DNA of 64,000 nucleotides from CAIYRG01 sp964446945 (GTDB taxonomy: Bacteria; Pseudomonadota; Alphaproteobacteria; Micropepsales; Micropepsaceae), in contig CAYUQO010000002.1 in NCBI GenBank assembly GCA_964446945.1, positions 124,001 through 188,000 of the forward strand, in the 5' to 3' direction. The translations under genes and the position numbers were made by a program. Below are positions 34,608 to 42,597 of the stretch, piece by piece. The stretch's first letter is position 1. The number at the start of each line of letters is the position of its first letter. The notes beneath the pieces are model-generated. The model was not told the DNA's origin, made no database searches, and worked only from the letters and a program-made list of their open reading frames with translations.

Positions 34608-35507
34608 ATGACCACCGCCCCCGCCGACCTCTTCCACGCCACCATGACCGACGGCGCCCGAATCCTGATTCGCCGCGGCGGCAATCCCGACGGCGTGCGG
34701 CTGTTCCTCACGCATGGCAACGGCTTTGCCATCGACGGCTATCGCGTGTTCTGGGACCCGCTGCTGCAACAATTCGACGTCATCCTGTTCGACATGCGCA
34801 ATCATGGCCGCAACGAACCCACCGGCGCCGACGGGCACAATTACCTGCAATTCGCCAGGGACATCGGCTCGATATTCGATGCGGTGGACCGCCGCCTCGG
34901 ACACCGGCCAAGCGTCGGCATATTTCACTCCATGTCCGGCCGTGCCGCGATGAAGCACGCGGTGCAGATGCAATGGGTGTGGGACGCGCTGGTGCTGTTC
35001 GATCCGCCGGATGTGCCGCTCCTGGGCCACGAACAATATGAATCCATGCGCACATTCGAACTGCGCCTGATGGCATGGGCGCTCGAGCGCCAGGACCGCT
35101 TCACCTCGCCCACCGAGCTGCGGCAAAGCTTCGACAGCAATCGCGCGCAAGCGCGCTGGCACGAACAGGCGCGCGCCGACATGGCCGAAGCCATCCTGCG
35201 GCAAGCGGGTCACGGCGGTTATGTCCTGAGCTGCCGCCGGGAGCTCGAAGCTTCGATCTATCTGGCGGCGCTGACGCTCGATCTGTGGCCGCGCGCGTCC
35301 GAATATGGCGGACCGGTGAAACTGATCGGCGCCGATCCGAACGCGAAATATGCGCCGGCCACGGCGGCCGCGAACCGCGCGCTCGCGGCCGATGGCGGCT
35401 ATGAATATGAATTCGTGCCGGAAACCGGTCATCTGGCGCAAATCGAACGGCCGGATGCCTGCCGCGAAGCCATGCTCAGCTTCCTGCGCAAACATTCACT
35501 CGCGTGA
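34608..35507 (+). CDS. alpha/beta hydrolase
   Basis: A 299-residue alpha/beta hydrolase. The oxyanion region is FLTHGNGFAIDGYRVFW, the nucleophile elbow is GIFHSMSGRAAM (Ser in His-Ser-Met-Ser-Gly), and the C-terminal histidine lies in FVPETGHLAQIERPDACREAMLSFL. No signal peptide. It is next to an MFS carrier (10-nt gap) and follows the amidohydrolase, so it may open a ring-cleavage product or ester in the same pathway. Esterase, lactonase and C-C hydrolase are all possible. Confidence 0.88.
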   Translation: MTTAPADLFHATMTDGARILIRRGGNPDGVRLFLTHGNGFAIDGYRVFWDPLLQQFDVILFDMRNHGRNEPTGADGHNYLQFARDIGSIFDAVDRRLGHRPSVGIFHSMSGRAAMKHAVQMQWVWDALVLFDPPDVPLLGHEQYESMRTFELRLMAWALERQDRFTSPTELRQSFDSNRAQARWHEQARADMAEAILRQAGHGGYVLSCRRELEASIYLAALTLDLWPRASEYGGPVKLIGADPNAKYAPATAAANRALAADGGYEYEFVPETGHLAQIERPDACREAMLSFLRKHSLA

Positions 35508-35516
35508 AACACAACC

Positions 35517-36848
35517 GTGTTCACAGTTCTCGACGAACAAAGATTCAAAACTTTCCACTGGCGCACCACGGTCACCACCGGGCTTGGCGTCTTCTGCGAC
35601 GGTTATGACCTTTCCGCGCTTGGCATCGTGTTGCCGCTGGTGCTGGCTTCACTCGGTCATGCGGCGCTCAGCAGCGTGGAAAGCGCGGTGTTGGCGGCAT
35701 CAGTGCTGGTCGGCGCAGCGGTCGGCGCGCTGCTGTTCGGCGTGCTCGGCCAGACCGGGCGCAAACGCTTCTACGGCTTCGATGTCCTGATCCTGGGGAT
35801 CGCGGCAATCGCGCAGGCATTCGCACCCGATCTCAACTGGCTGATCGCTATCCGCTTCGTGCTCGGGCTCGGAGTCGGCGCGGATTATGTCCTGTCGCCG
35901 ATGATCATGGCGGAACATGCCAACCGCGCCAATCGCGGACTGGCGCTCGGCATCGGCTTTGGCACCATGTGGCCGCTGGGGTCGCTGGCCGCCGGGCTTC
36001 TCGCCCTCATTCTCCAGAGCGCGGATGTGAGTCCCGATCTCAGATGGCGGATCGTGCTCGCCGCCGGCGCCATACCGGCGCTGTCGGTGCTGTATTTGCG
36101 CCGCCGCATGCCGGAAACCGCGCGCTTTCTCGCCCGCCTCGCCGGCGACAAGGAACAGGCGGCAAATGTCATCCACCACATCAGCGGCGAGAAAGTTGCC
36201 GTCCCTCCGACCGACCGGCGGAATTTCCGCCAAGTCTTCGCGCGCCATGCACAGGCGATCTATGCCGCCGCCCTGCTGTGGATGGTTTACGACCTCGTCG
36301 TCTATGGCAGCATCCTGTTCGGCCCGTCGCTGATCGCCGGCAGCCTGAACATGCAATCGGTGACATTCGCTCTTCTCATGGATGCCGTTTTCGTCATTCC
36401 GGCATCGGTGCTCATGTCGCTGTTCGTCATCGACCGTTTCGGGCGCAAGCCGCTTCAGGTCTGGGGTTTCGTTGCCGGCGCCGTCGTGGTCGGTATTTTC
36501 GCCCTGATGCAAAGCCGGCTGCTGGCGATGCCGATACTCGCCTTTATCGTATACGGACTATTTGGCGTCGCGCAGACCGGGCCGGCGCTGGTCTCAGGCG
36601 GCGGCGTGCTCGGCGTCGAACTCGCGCCCACGCGTATTCGCAGCGTCGCGCAGAGCATCACCGTGGCGGCGGGGCGGATCGGCGCGGCGCTCAGCGCCTT
36701 TGGCTTTCCGCTGCTGTTTGCCGGCATCGGCCAGGCGGGGGCCTATTGGGTGATTGCCGGACTGGCGGTGCTCGGCGCGGTGTTAACGCAAATGCTCGTG
36801 CCCGAAACCGGCCGCCTCACCCTCGAAGCCATCACGGAGCCGCATTAA
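35517..36848 (+). CDS. MFS transporter, metabolite:H+ symporter type
   Basis: The 443-residue protein has 12 predicted membrane helices. The N-terminal TTVTTGLGVFCDGYDLSALGIVLPLVLASL with the acidic DGYDL is the pattern of aromatic acid/sugar symporters; the central loop after helix 6 and the RRMPETARFLA and FVIDRFGRKPLQ elements are MFS signatures. The GTG start is 10 nt after the hydrolase gene, so it closes the catabolic operon. It is the probable uptake system for the acid degraded by this cluster. Confidence 0.88.
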   Translation: MFTVLDEQRFKTFHWRTTVTTGLGVFCDGYDLSALGIVLPLVLASLGHAALSSVESAVLAASVLVGAAVGALLFGVLGQTGRKRFYGFDVLILGIAAIAQAFAPDLNWLIAIRFVLGLGVGADYVLSPMIMAEHANRANRGLALGIGFGTMWPLGSLAAGLLALILQSADVSPDLRWRIVLAAGAIPALSVLYLRRRMPETARFLARLAGDKEQAANVIHHISGEKVAVPPTDRRNFRQVFARHAQAIYAAALLWMVYDLVVYGSILFGPSLIAGSLNMQSVTFALLMDAVFVIPASVLMSLFVIDRFGRKPLQVWGFVAGAVVVGIFALMQSRLLAMPILAFIVYGLFGVAQTGPALVSGGGVLGVELAPTRIRSVAQSITVAAGRIGAALSAFGFPLLFAGIGQAGAYWVIAGLAVLGAVLTQMLVPETGRLTLEAITEPH

Positions 36849-36860
36849 CTCCGGCGGAAG

Positions 36861-37108
36861 GTGGCACGTCCCCCCGTCGCCCATTGGGCGCCACTGTCGG
36901 GCGGAAATCGCCTCTGGCGATTTCTTTTCGCCCTCCACCCGTAAACGGGGGAGGAAAAGATCCGATCACAGCTACAGTTTTCCTCCCCCGCTTGCGGGGG
37001 AGGGGGACCGCTTTAGCGGTGGAGGGGGGAACTTCCGCGCAGGCCTTTGCGAAACCTGAGCGCCGCTTCAGGGCCCCGCGCCGCCCTCTCCCACAAGGGG
37101 AGAGGAAA
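36861..37108. repeat. compound GC-rich repeat, inverted units
   Basis: An inverted pair around 36965: CTCCACCCGTAAACGGGGGAG on the left and CCTCCCCCGCTTGCGGGGGA on the right, the latter followed by GACCGCTTTAGCGGT and a GGAGGGGGG tail. TCGCC-TCT-GGCGATTTCTT at 36909 recurs at 41128. A third hairpin ends at 37105. No gene is visible in this gap. Confidence 0.7.
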
Positions 37109-37109
37109 A

Positions 37110-38519
37110 CTATTTCTCCTCCGCGTATTTCTTCACCACCGCGTAGAGGAAATCGCGGCCTTCATAGATTGACCGCACACGGACATGTTCGTTCAGCCCG
37201 TGCGAACCATCGCCGCCGGCATCGCGGAACAGTCCTGACAAACCATAGGTCGGAATCCCCGCCGGCGTCAGGAAACGCCCGTCGTCGGCGCCATTCACCT
37301 GATAGGGAATCAGCGGCACGCCCGGCCACATTTTCGCCGCCACCTCGCGCGCCGGACCGAGGATCTTTTCGCTCACCGGCGGCGCCGGTGACGGCAAACC
37401 CGGATCGCCCACCGGCGTGATGCTGACTTTGGCATCGTCAACGACTTTCGTCAGCGTGTCCGTCAACTGCTTCACGCTTTCGCCCGGCGCCATATGGCAA
37501 TCGAGAATCGCATCGGCGCGGCGCGGTAATGCGCTTTCCGCCTCGCCGGCATTCAGCTCGACCGCGACACAGGTCGTGCGCAGCATGGAATTGGTGCGCG
37601 GATTCTCCTTCACCATGCGCGCCGCGGCCGCCTCATCCGGCGGATACTTCAGCAGCGCGCGCATGTCGTCGGCCTCCTGGCCCTTTTCCAGTTTCGCCAT
37701 GCCGGCGAGATAGGCTTTGGTGCTGGCGCTGATATGCAGCGGAAAATCGAAATCATTGATGCGCCCGATGGCGCGCAGCATCTCGGTGATCGCGGTGTCC
37801 TTCGGCGGGCCCGAACTGATGCCGCCGGGACTCGTCGTCTCCAGTTTGATGTGCTGCTGCACCTTCTGGCCGGCCTGCATGGTGATCGCCACGCGGTTGC
37901 CGGCCTTGTCGAGGATGCCGCTGCCATTTTCGTTGATGGCGAATTCAGCATCGATCAGCGGCTTGTCATGTTCGACGAGATAGCGCGCACCGTCAAAATC
38001 CTCCGGCGTTTCCTCGCCACAGGTCAGCGCCAGCTTGATGTCGCGCCGCGGGTGATAGCCTTCGCGTTTGTAGCGCACCATCATGTCGGTGAAGATCGCC
38101 GCCATTGCCTTGTCGTCGGCGACGCCGCGCGCATAGAAGTAGCCGTTCTCTTCCACCAGCTTGAACGGATCGCGGTCCCAGTCCTGGCGCCGCGCTTCCA
38201 CCACATCGATATGGGCGAGCAGCAGGATCGCCTTCGCGCTCCCATCCGTGCCGTGCAGGATGGCGACGAGATTGCCGCGTTTCGGATGACCGGGCGGCAC
38301 CACGATGTGAATGTCGCTGTCGGGATAGCCGGCGGATTTCAGATGCGCCGCCATCGCATTCGCGGCCACCGTGCAATCGCCGGCCGATTGCGTGGTGTTG
38401 ATCTCGACCAGCTCCTTGTACAGCGCGCGGAACGCCGTGAGATCGGGCGTCATCTCCGCCGCCGCTGCCGCACTCGCGGGCAGCAGCGCCGCTGCCACCA
38501 CAAACGCAAAACCCCTCAT
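37110..38519 (-). CDS. M20 family metallopeptidase, exported
   Basis: The 469-residue product has a signal peptide (MRGFAFVVAAALLPASAAAAA) and the M20 zinc site: LLLAHIDVVEA (first His-x-Asp), GVADDKAMAAIF (bridging Asp), LTCGEETPEDF (catalytic and metal Glu) and GSHGLNEHVRV (distal His). A dimerisation lid domain lies in between. M20 enzymes cleave dipeptides, N-acyl amino acids or carbamoyl amides. The start at 38519 overlaps the stop of the winged-helix regulator gene by four bases (ATGA), so the two are coupled. Confidence 0.93.
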   Translation of the reverse strand: MRGFAFVVAAALLPASAAAAAEMTPDLTAFRALYKELVEINTTQSAGDCTVAANAMAAHLKSAGYPDSDIHIVVPPGHPKRGNLVAILHGTDGSAKAILLLAHIDVVEARRQDWDRDPFKLVEENGYFYARGVADDKAMAAIFTDMMVRYKREGYHPRRDIKLALTCGEETPEDFDGARYLVEHDKPLIDAEFAINENGSGILDKAGNRVAITMQAGQKVQQHIKLETTSPGGISSGPPKDTAITEMLRAIGRINDFDFPLHISASTKAYLAGMAKLEKGQEADDMRALLKYPPDEAAAARMVKENPRTNSMLRTTCVAVELNAGEAESALPRRADAILDCHMAPGESVKQLTDTLTKVVDDAKVSITPVGDPGLPSPAPPVSEKILGPAREVAAKMWPGVPLIPYQVNGADDGRFLTPAGIPTYGLSGLFRDAGGDGSHGLNEHVRVRSIYEGRDFLYAVVKKYAEEK

Positions 38520-39175
38520 CCTGCACTCCACCGCCTTTCCCACAGCGATAGCGACAATCCCACGCCGGTCAATAGCAGCACGCCGTCGCTGACCGCGGCA
38601 GCGCCCAGTACGCCGCCGGCAATCCCCGTCAGCCGCACGCCCAATTGCAGCGCCAACAGCAAGATGAACAGCAATGGCATCAGGTTCGGGCGCTTCGCCG
38701 GCTGGCTGAGCAACGGCATCGCCACCGCGTCCGGCGCTGGCCCGTTCTGCGCCGGCGAAACAGCCGCGGCAGAGTCGCACGCGCACAGACGATAGCCGAC
38801 CCGTGGAATGGTGCGGATGGTAAAACTCTGTCCGCCATCGGCCTCTGCGATCCGCCGCAGCCGGCCGATGCAGCGATTGATCGCGTCTTCGCTGACTGCC
38901 CGTCCATTCCAGCAGCGCTGCACCAGATCATCGCGCGACACCACGGCGCCATCAGCTTCCACCAGCGCCACCAACACCTGCATCACCCGTGGTTCAATGA
39001 TTTCACGCCTGCCCTCGCGCTCAATTTCGCGGCTCGACGGCCGGATCAGGAAGGCGCCGACCGTCCTGTCGTCCGCGTGCGCCAGTTCGATCCGCTCCGC
39101 CGCGCGCGACACGCGGCCGGATGGCGCAACATTTATCCGGTCAACCCGCTGGATCGCTGCGGTGGCGGCGTACAT
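38516..39175 (-). CDS. CadC/OmpR-type winged-helix protein with C-terminal membrane segments
   Basis: A 219-residue protein with an OmpR-like winged helix (FLIRPSSREIEREGRREIIEPRVMQVLVALVEADGAVVSRDDLVQRCWNGRAVSEDAINRCIGRLRRIAE, then IRTIPRVGYRL, the wing), a linker, and two hydrophobic segments (LMPLLFILLLALQLGV and AVSDGVLLLTGVGLSL). This is the layout of membrane-tethered one-component regulators such as CadC, but with no periplasmic sensor domain of any size. GGGAGA precedes the ATG. It lies between the head-GIN gene and the coupled M20 peptidase gene. Confidence 0.82.
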   Translation of the reverse strand: MYAATAAIQRVDRINVAPSGRVSRAAERIELAHADDRTVGAFLIRPSSREIEREGRREIIEPRVMQVLVALVEADGAVVSRDDLVQRCWNGRAVSEDAINRCIGRLRRIAEADGGQSFTIRTIPRVGYRLCACDSAAAVSPAQNGPAPDAVAMPLLSQPAKRPNLMPLLFILLLALQLGVRLTGIAGGVLGAAAVSDGVLLLTGVGLSLSLWERRWSAG

Positions 39176-39189
39176 CGCAAAATCTCCCG

Positions 39190-39903
39190 CTATAATCCCT
39201 GAGTCGGGGCGTTGATGATGCGGCCCGATCCCGCGATGTGCGTCTGCAAATGCCGCGGCTGTTCGAGGAATCGAATCTCACCCGAACCCGCAATCGTGAT
39301 ATCCGCACTGTCCTTCGGAGCCAGCGCCGCCTTGCCGCTGCCGGCGATGCGCACTTTCGAAGAATTCACTGCGAGACGGCCCAGATCCGCATCTCCCGAT
39401 CCCGCGATGTTCAGTGTGAGATCATCGGCCACACCGTTGGCGCGCACGTCGCCCGTGCCGCGCAGATTCACATTCAGCCGGTTCTGCTTCAGATTCTCCA
39501 ACACCAGATGGCCGGTGCCGTTCAGGGTGAAACTGTCAAAGGCGCGCCCTGGCAGAACCAGGTCCAGCTGGCGATCGGCTCCATACATGGTGCAATCGAG
39601 TTCGACGCGGCCGTCCCGCACCCGCAGGTGAGTCATCATGCCATTGGGGCCGCTGGCGCGCAGCACGGGGCCGTTGTCGGGGCGGTAATGGATAGTCGCC
39701 GGAACGTTTATCGTCACCCCATCATCACCATTCCATGCCAGTTCGCGCGTCACGTTTGCAGAGTCATCTGCGGGCGCCGAACAGCCGCGAAGCATGAGGA
39801 GGGTGTTGATTTTGTCCACGCCGGGATCGATCACATGTGCGACCGCGAGACACACGACAGATACGCCCACTCCGGCCAGCGCAATCACACCAAGCGTTCG
39901 CAT
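39190..39903 (-). CDS. head GIN domain (DUF2807) protein
   Basis: The 237-residue protein has an N-terminal hydrophobic segment (LGVIALAGVGVSVVCLAVAHV) followed by a right-handed beta-helix-like run of short repeats: LNGTGHLVLENL, LRGTGDVRANG, IAGSGDADLGRL, IAGSGKAALAPK, IAGSGEIRFLEQ and IAGSGRIINAP. This G-[ST]-G-D/E ladder defines the head-GIN family, which is periplasmic or surface-exposed. It follows the HAAS and PadR genes, a pairing often seen for adhesin-like or envelope-stress operons. Its partner is unknown. Confidence 0.88.
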   Translation of the reverse strand: MRTLGVIALAGVGVSVVCLAVAHVIDPGVDKINTLLMLRGCSAPADDSANVTRELAWNGDDGVTINVPATIHYRPDNGPVLRASGPNGMMTHLRVRDGRVELDCTMYGADRQLDLVLPGRAFDSFTLNGTGHLVLENLKQNRLNVNLRGTGDVRANGVADDLTLNIAGSGDADLGRLAVNSSKVRIAGSGKAALAPKDSADITIAGSGEIRFLEQPRHLQTHIAGSGRIINAPTQGL

Positions 39904-39941
39904 TTTCGTTCTCCTTCAATACCTGCCTCCACCCTCGTTTT

Positions 39942-39989
39942 CCTTCCCCGTTTACGGGGGAGGGGGACCGCGCAGCGGTGGAGGGGGGG
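39942..39989. repeat. single GC-rich two-hairpin repeat unit
   Basis: CTTCCCCGTTTACGGGGGAG, then GACCGC-GCA-GCGGT and a GGAGGGGGG tail; it is one unit of the doublets seen at 36861 and 57463. It lies between the HAAS and head-GIN genes. Confidence 0.7.
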
Positions 39990-39994
39990 ATCCG

Positions 39995-40552
39995 TCAAAC
40001 CGCCGGCTTCAACAGCCGGTAATGCATGCGCGCATACCGCCCGAGCACCGCCACCATCCAGTCGAGCACCAGCAGCAGCAGTGCGCCGCCGCCAATTCCG
40101 CCCGCCACCAGGCCTGCGCCCTGAAACAGTTTCGCTACTGAATTCCGCAGCGATTCCACTGACACGACCGCACCGACGGTGTGGACCATGCCGGCGATGA
40201 TGACCGCAATCATGGCGATCCCGAGTGCGAACAGCACGATCAGGACCACGAACAGGACCGGCAGCAGCAGGATGACGTCGAAAGTCGCCAGCCCCAGGAA
40301 TGCCAGCAGCGCGGCCACGAAGCTCGCGGCGTTGCGGCTCTCCTGCCAGCGGCGCATTCCCGCTTCCGCGCGCAGCTCTTTCGCCAGCCGCGTGGGATCG
40401 CCCAGCGCCGCCGCGATATCGTCTTCGCTGCGCCCCTGCGCCGTGCCTTCCGCGAAATGCGATTCATAATCGCGGATAATGTCGTCGCCCTGGTCGGGTG
40501 GCATTCCGGCCAAACCTGCCTTCAACCGTCCGATGAATTCGTCGCGTTTCAT
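39995..40552 (-). CDS. HAAS/DUF1700 membrane protein
   Basis: A 185-residue protein whose N-terminal MKRDEFIGRLKAGLAGMPPDQGDDIIRDYESHFAEGTAQGRSEDDIAAALGDPTRLAKELRAE is the HAAS (DUF1700) helical domain, followed by four hydrophobic helices. Such proteins are nearly always encoded next to a PadR regulator and an adhesin-like beta-helix protein, as here, and are thought to regulate or scaffold the envelope response. The ATG overlaps the padR stop by four bases. Confidence 0.88.
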   Translation of the reverse strand: MKRDEFIGRLKAGLAGMPPDQGDDIIRDYESHFAEGTAQGRSEDDIAAALGDPTRLAKELRAEAGMRRWQESRNAASFVAALLAFLGLATFDVILLLPVLFVVLIVLFALGIAMIAVIIAGMVHTVGAVVSVESLRNSVAKLFQGAGLVAGGIGGGALLLLVLDWMVAVLGRYARMHYRLLKPAV

Positions 40553-40875
40553 TTTTCCGCTCCCAGAATCTGTTTCACCGACGACTCGAAATGCTCCCAC
40601 TCGGCGCGCTGCGCCTGGTACGCTTTCTGTCCCGCAGCGGTGAGCTTGTAATATTTGCGCGACGGGCCATTCGCCGATTCCTGCAAATAGGTGCTGACCC
40701 AGCCGTCATTCTGCATACGGCGCATCAGCGGATAGATCGTGCCCTCGCCCATCCCCACGCCGTTACCGAGCTTGCTTGCGATCTCATAGGCGTAGGAGTC
40801 GCCGCGCGACAAAAGCGCGAGCACGCACAGCTCGAGCACGCCTTTCTTCAACTGGATCTGGATGTCTTCGCTCAC
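40549..40875 (-). CDS. PadR family transcriptional regulator
   Basis: The 108-residue protein is a minimal PadR winged helix: IQLKKGVLELCVLALLSRGDSYAYEIASKLG, GEGTIYPLMRRMQNDGWVSTYLQESANGPSRKYYKLTAAGQKAYQ, and a short C-terminal dimerisation helix. The GTG start at 40875 (VSEDIQIQ) is chosen because the only longer start, GTG at 40911, lies inside the promoter described next. It overlaps the HAAS gene and probably represses its own operon through the TGCAAGGTAGCT repeats upstream. Confidence 0.92.
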   Translation of the reverse strand: MSEDIQIQLKKGVLELCVLALLSRGDSYAYEIASKLGNGVGMGEGTIYPLMRRMQNDGWVSTYLQESANGPSRKYYKLTAAGQKAYQAQRAEWEHFESSVKQILGAEK

Positions 40876-40901
40876 CGGCCACCCTGCCCATTCGCCAGTA
40901 C

Positions 40902-40941
40902 CATATACCACCAGCTACCTTGCAGTGCAAGCTACCTTGCA
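40902..40941 (-). promoter_or_regulatory. padR operon promoter with direct-repeat/palindromic operator
   Basis: On the minus strand TTGCAC (40930-40925), a 17-nt spacer and TATATG (40907-40902) form a good promoter. Two direct repeats TGCAAGGTAGCT (40941-40930 and 40924-40913, period 17) overlap it, and TTGCACTGCAA between them is palindromic. This is the arrangement expected for PadR autorepression. Confidence 0.6.
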
Positions 40942-40972
40942 AAATAAAATACGGTTACGCCCCAAATCTTCG

Positions 40973-41190
40973 CCTTCCCCCCCTTGCGGGGGAAGGTGTC
41001 GGCAGCCCTGCGAAGCGCATTGCGCGAAGCAGGGCGAATGGCCGACGGAAGGGGGGCGCGCAGCACACCCCCCTTCGAGCGCCAATCGCTGCGGCATCTG
41101 CCGCAGCTGGGCCCGTTCGGGCTAAAATCGCCTCTGGCGATTTCTTCACGCCCTCAATCCCCGCGCGTCGCGCTGATGCGCTCGCGAGGG
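40973..41190. repeat. compound GC-rich repeat
   Basis: Starts with CTTCCCCCCCTTGCGGGGGA, then GTCGGC...GCCGAC enclosing GCCCTGC/GCAGGGC and a GGAAGGGGGG tail (to 41056), the plan of the 29953 repeat. It continues through CTGCGGCATCTGCCGCAG and TCGCC-TCT-GGCGATTTCTT. It fills the gap between the padR promoter and aqpZ; no gene is supported. Confidence 0.7.
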
Positions 41191-41251
41191 GAAAGAGAAA
41201 TGGAGAGGAGCGGGCGCGTTAAGCGCCCGACTCGCATGCGGCCGGGTTGAT

Positions 41252-42010
41252 TTAACTCGGTGACGCCGTCGCTGTCGGAATCGCAGCTTCTTCAGTCTCA
41301 CGCACCGCCGAACTCCGCGGCGCCGACTGCATCAACCGCTGAACCGCACCGGCCAGACCTGCGCCGGCCAGTGGTGCGATCCAGAACGCCCACAGCTGCT
41401 GCAGCGCCCAGCTGCCCTGGAATATGGCAACCGCGGTCGAGCGCGCGGGATTGACCGATGTGTTGGTCACCGGAATCGAAATCAGGTGGATGAGGGTGAG
41501 CGCCAGCCCGATGGCGATCGGAGCAAAACCCTTCGGCGCCTGATCCGACGTCGCCCCCAGGATGACGATCAGGAACATGAAGGTCATCACACCTTCGCAA
41601 ACCAGGCCCGCAGTCATCGAGTAATGCTGCGGCGAGTGATCGCCATAGCCGTTGGATGCAAAACCTGCCGCGGCATCGAAACCCGGCGCGCCGCTGGCGA
41701 TCACATACAGCACCGCACCCGCAACGATCCCGCCCGCCAGCTGTGCCGCCCAATAGGGAATGACGTCGCGGCCGGAGAACCGTCCGCCCATGAACAATCC
41801 AAATGTCACGGCCGGATTGAAATGCGCGCCCGAGACGTGACCGAAGGCATAGGCGCCGGTCAGAACCGTCAGTCCAAAGGCGAGCGCGACGCCGGCATAA
41901 CCGATGCCGACGGTGGGTACTCCGGCGGCCAGAACCGCCGCTCCGCATCCCCCGAGAACCAGCCAGAATGTGCCGATGAATTCCGTCGTCAACCTGCGCG
42001 ACATGGGCAT
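41252..42010 (-). CDS. aqpZ: aquaporin Z
   Basis: AqpZ is the bacterial water channel. The 252-residue product has six membrane helices and both half-helix NPA motifs, SGAHFNPAVTFGLF and NTSVNPARSTAVA. The opening RRLTTEFIGTFWLVLGGCGAAVLAA matches AqpZ, and the selectivity-filter Arg follows the second NPA. The C-terminal tail after RLMQSAP is short and polar. It is a single gene, flanked by GC-rich repeats on both sides. Confidence 0.95.
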   Translation of the reverse strand: MPMSRRLTTEFIGTFWLVLGGCGAAVLAAGVPTVGIGYAGVALAFGLTVLTGAYAFGHVSGAHFNPAVTFGLFMGGRFSGRDVIPYWAAQLAGGIVAGAVLYVIASGAPGFDAAAGFASNGYGDHSPQHYSMTAGLVCEGVMTFMFLIVILGATSDQAPKGFAPIAIGLALTLIHLISIPVTNTSVNPARSTAVAIFQGSWALQQLWAFWIAPLAGAGLAGAVQRLMQSAPRSSAVRETEEAAIPTATASPS

Positions 42011-42093
42011 GGGGTATTTCCTCCCTGTTCAGTGTTCCCCGCGGCTTCAACTCCTTTCCGCCCAATCAGTTGCAAGAACGAGAAAAGAACTCA

Positions 42094-42172
42094 GTGTCAT
42101 CCCCGGCGAGGATCGCGAAGCGATCCGAGGTAAGGGGACCCATCCGCGCGGCGTCCGCCGCGCGAAGAAATG
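42094..42172. repeat. left inverted repeat of the GIY-YIG element
   Basis: A 79-bp block beginning GTGTCATCCCCGGC, with hairpin GGATCGC-GAA-GCGATCC, the constant segment AAGGGGACCCATCCGC, and a second hairpin CGCGGCG-TC-CGCCGCG. It matches, inverted, the block at 42497 and ends 15 bp before the GIY-YIG ATG. Confidence 0.85.
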
Positions 42173-42187
42173 CTACGATGCTCCCCA

Positions 42188-42484
42188 ATGGGACAAAAAC
42201 TCTACTTCGTGTACATCCTCGCCAGTCGACGCTACGGAACGCTCTACACCGGCGTGACCGGCGACATCACCGGACGCATTTACGAGCACAAGAATAAGCT
42301 CTTGCCGGGATTCACCTCGCGATATGGCGTCCACATGCTCGTCTGGTACGAGGCGCATGGAAACGTCCATGCGGCTATCGAACGCGAGAAAAAAATCAAA
42401 CGATGGAATCGCGACTGGAAACTCCGGCTGATTGAAAAAATGAACCCACAATGGGAGGATTTGTACCTGCGTATTCTGAGTTAG
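42188..42484 (+). CDS. small GIY-YIG nuclease domain protein (repeat-flanked)
   Basis: The 98-residue protein is almost nothing but a GIY-YIG nuclease domain of the UPF0213/YhbQ type: VYI (8-10) and YTG (20-22) form the GIY-YIG pair, Arg30 (DITGRIYEH) is the catalytic arginine and Glu67 (AIEREKKIKRWNR) the metal ligand, so the active site looks intact. MGQKLYFVYILASRR fixes the start at 42188. The gene occupies exactly the space between two inverted 76-79-bp repeats, 15 bp from the left one and 12 bp from the right one, suggesting that it belongs to that repeat family. Confidence 0.9.
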   Translation: MGQKLYFVYILASRRYGTLYTGVTGDITGRIYEHKNKLLPGFTSRYGVHMLVWYEAHGNVHAAIEREKKIKRWNRDWKLRLIEKMNPQWEDLYLRILS

Positions 42485-42496
42485 GATGCAGCAATA

Positions 42497-42572
42497 CATT
42501 TTTTCGCCACGCGGACGCGCGGCGGATGGGTCCCCTTCCCCTCGCGCTACGCGCTCGGCCGGGGATGACACT
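42497..42572. repeat. right inverted repeat of the GIY-YIG element
   Basis: Reverse complement begins AGTGTCATCCCCGGC, has hairpin GAGCGCG-TAGCGCGAG, the constant AAGGGGACCCATCCGC and a second GC-rich hairpin. It ends 26 bp before the start of the PQQ dehydrogenase gene and so lies in that gene's upstream region. Confidence 0.85.
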
Positions 42573-42597
42573 GGTTTTTGGGACACGGGAGGCCATC

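Noticed and set aside
40876..40911. Longer GTG start for the PadR gene at 40911
   Set aside because: It lies inside the predicted -10 region and operator; the GTG at 40875 leaves a normal leader and the family N-terminus.
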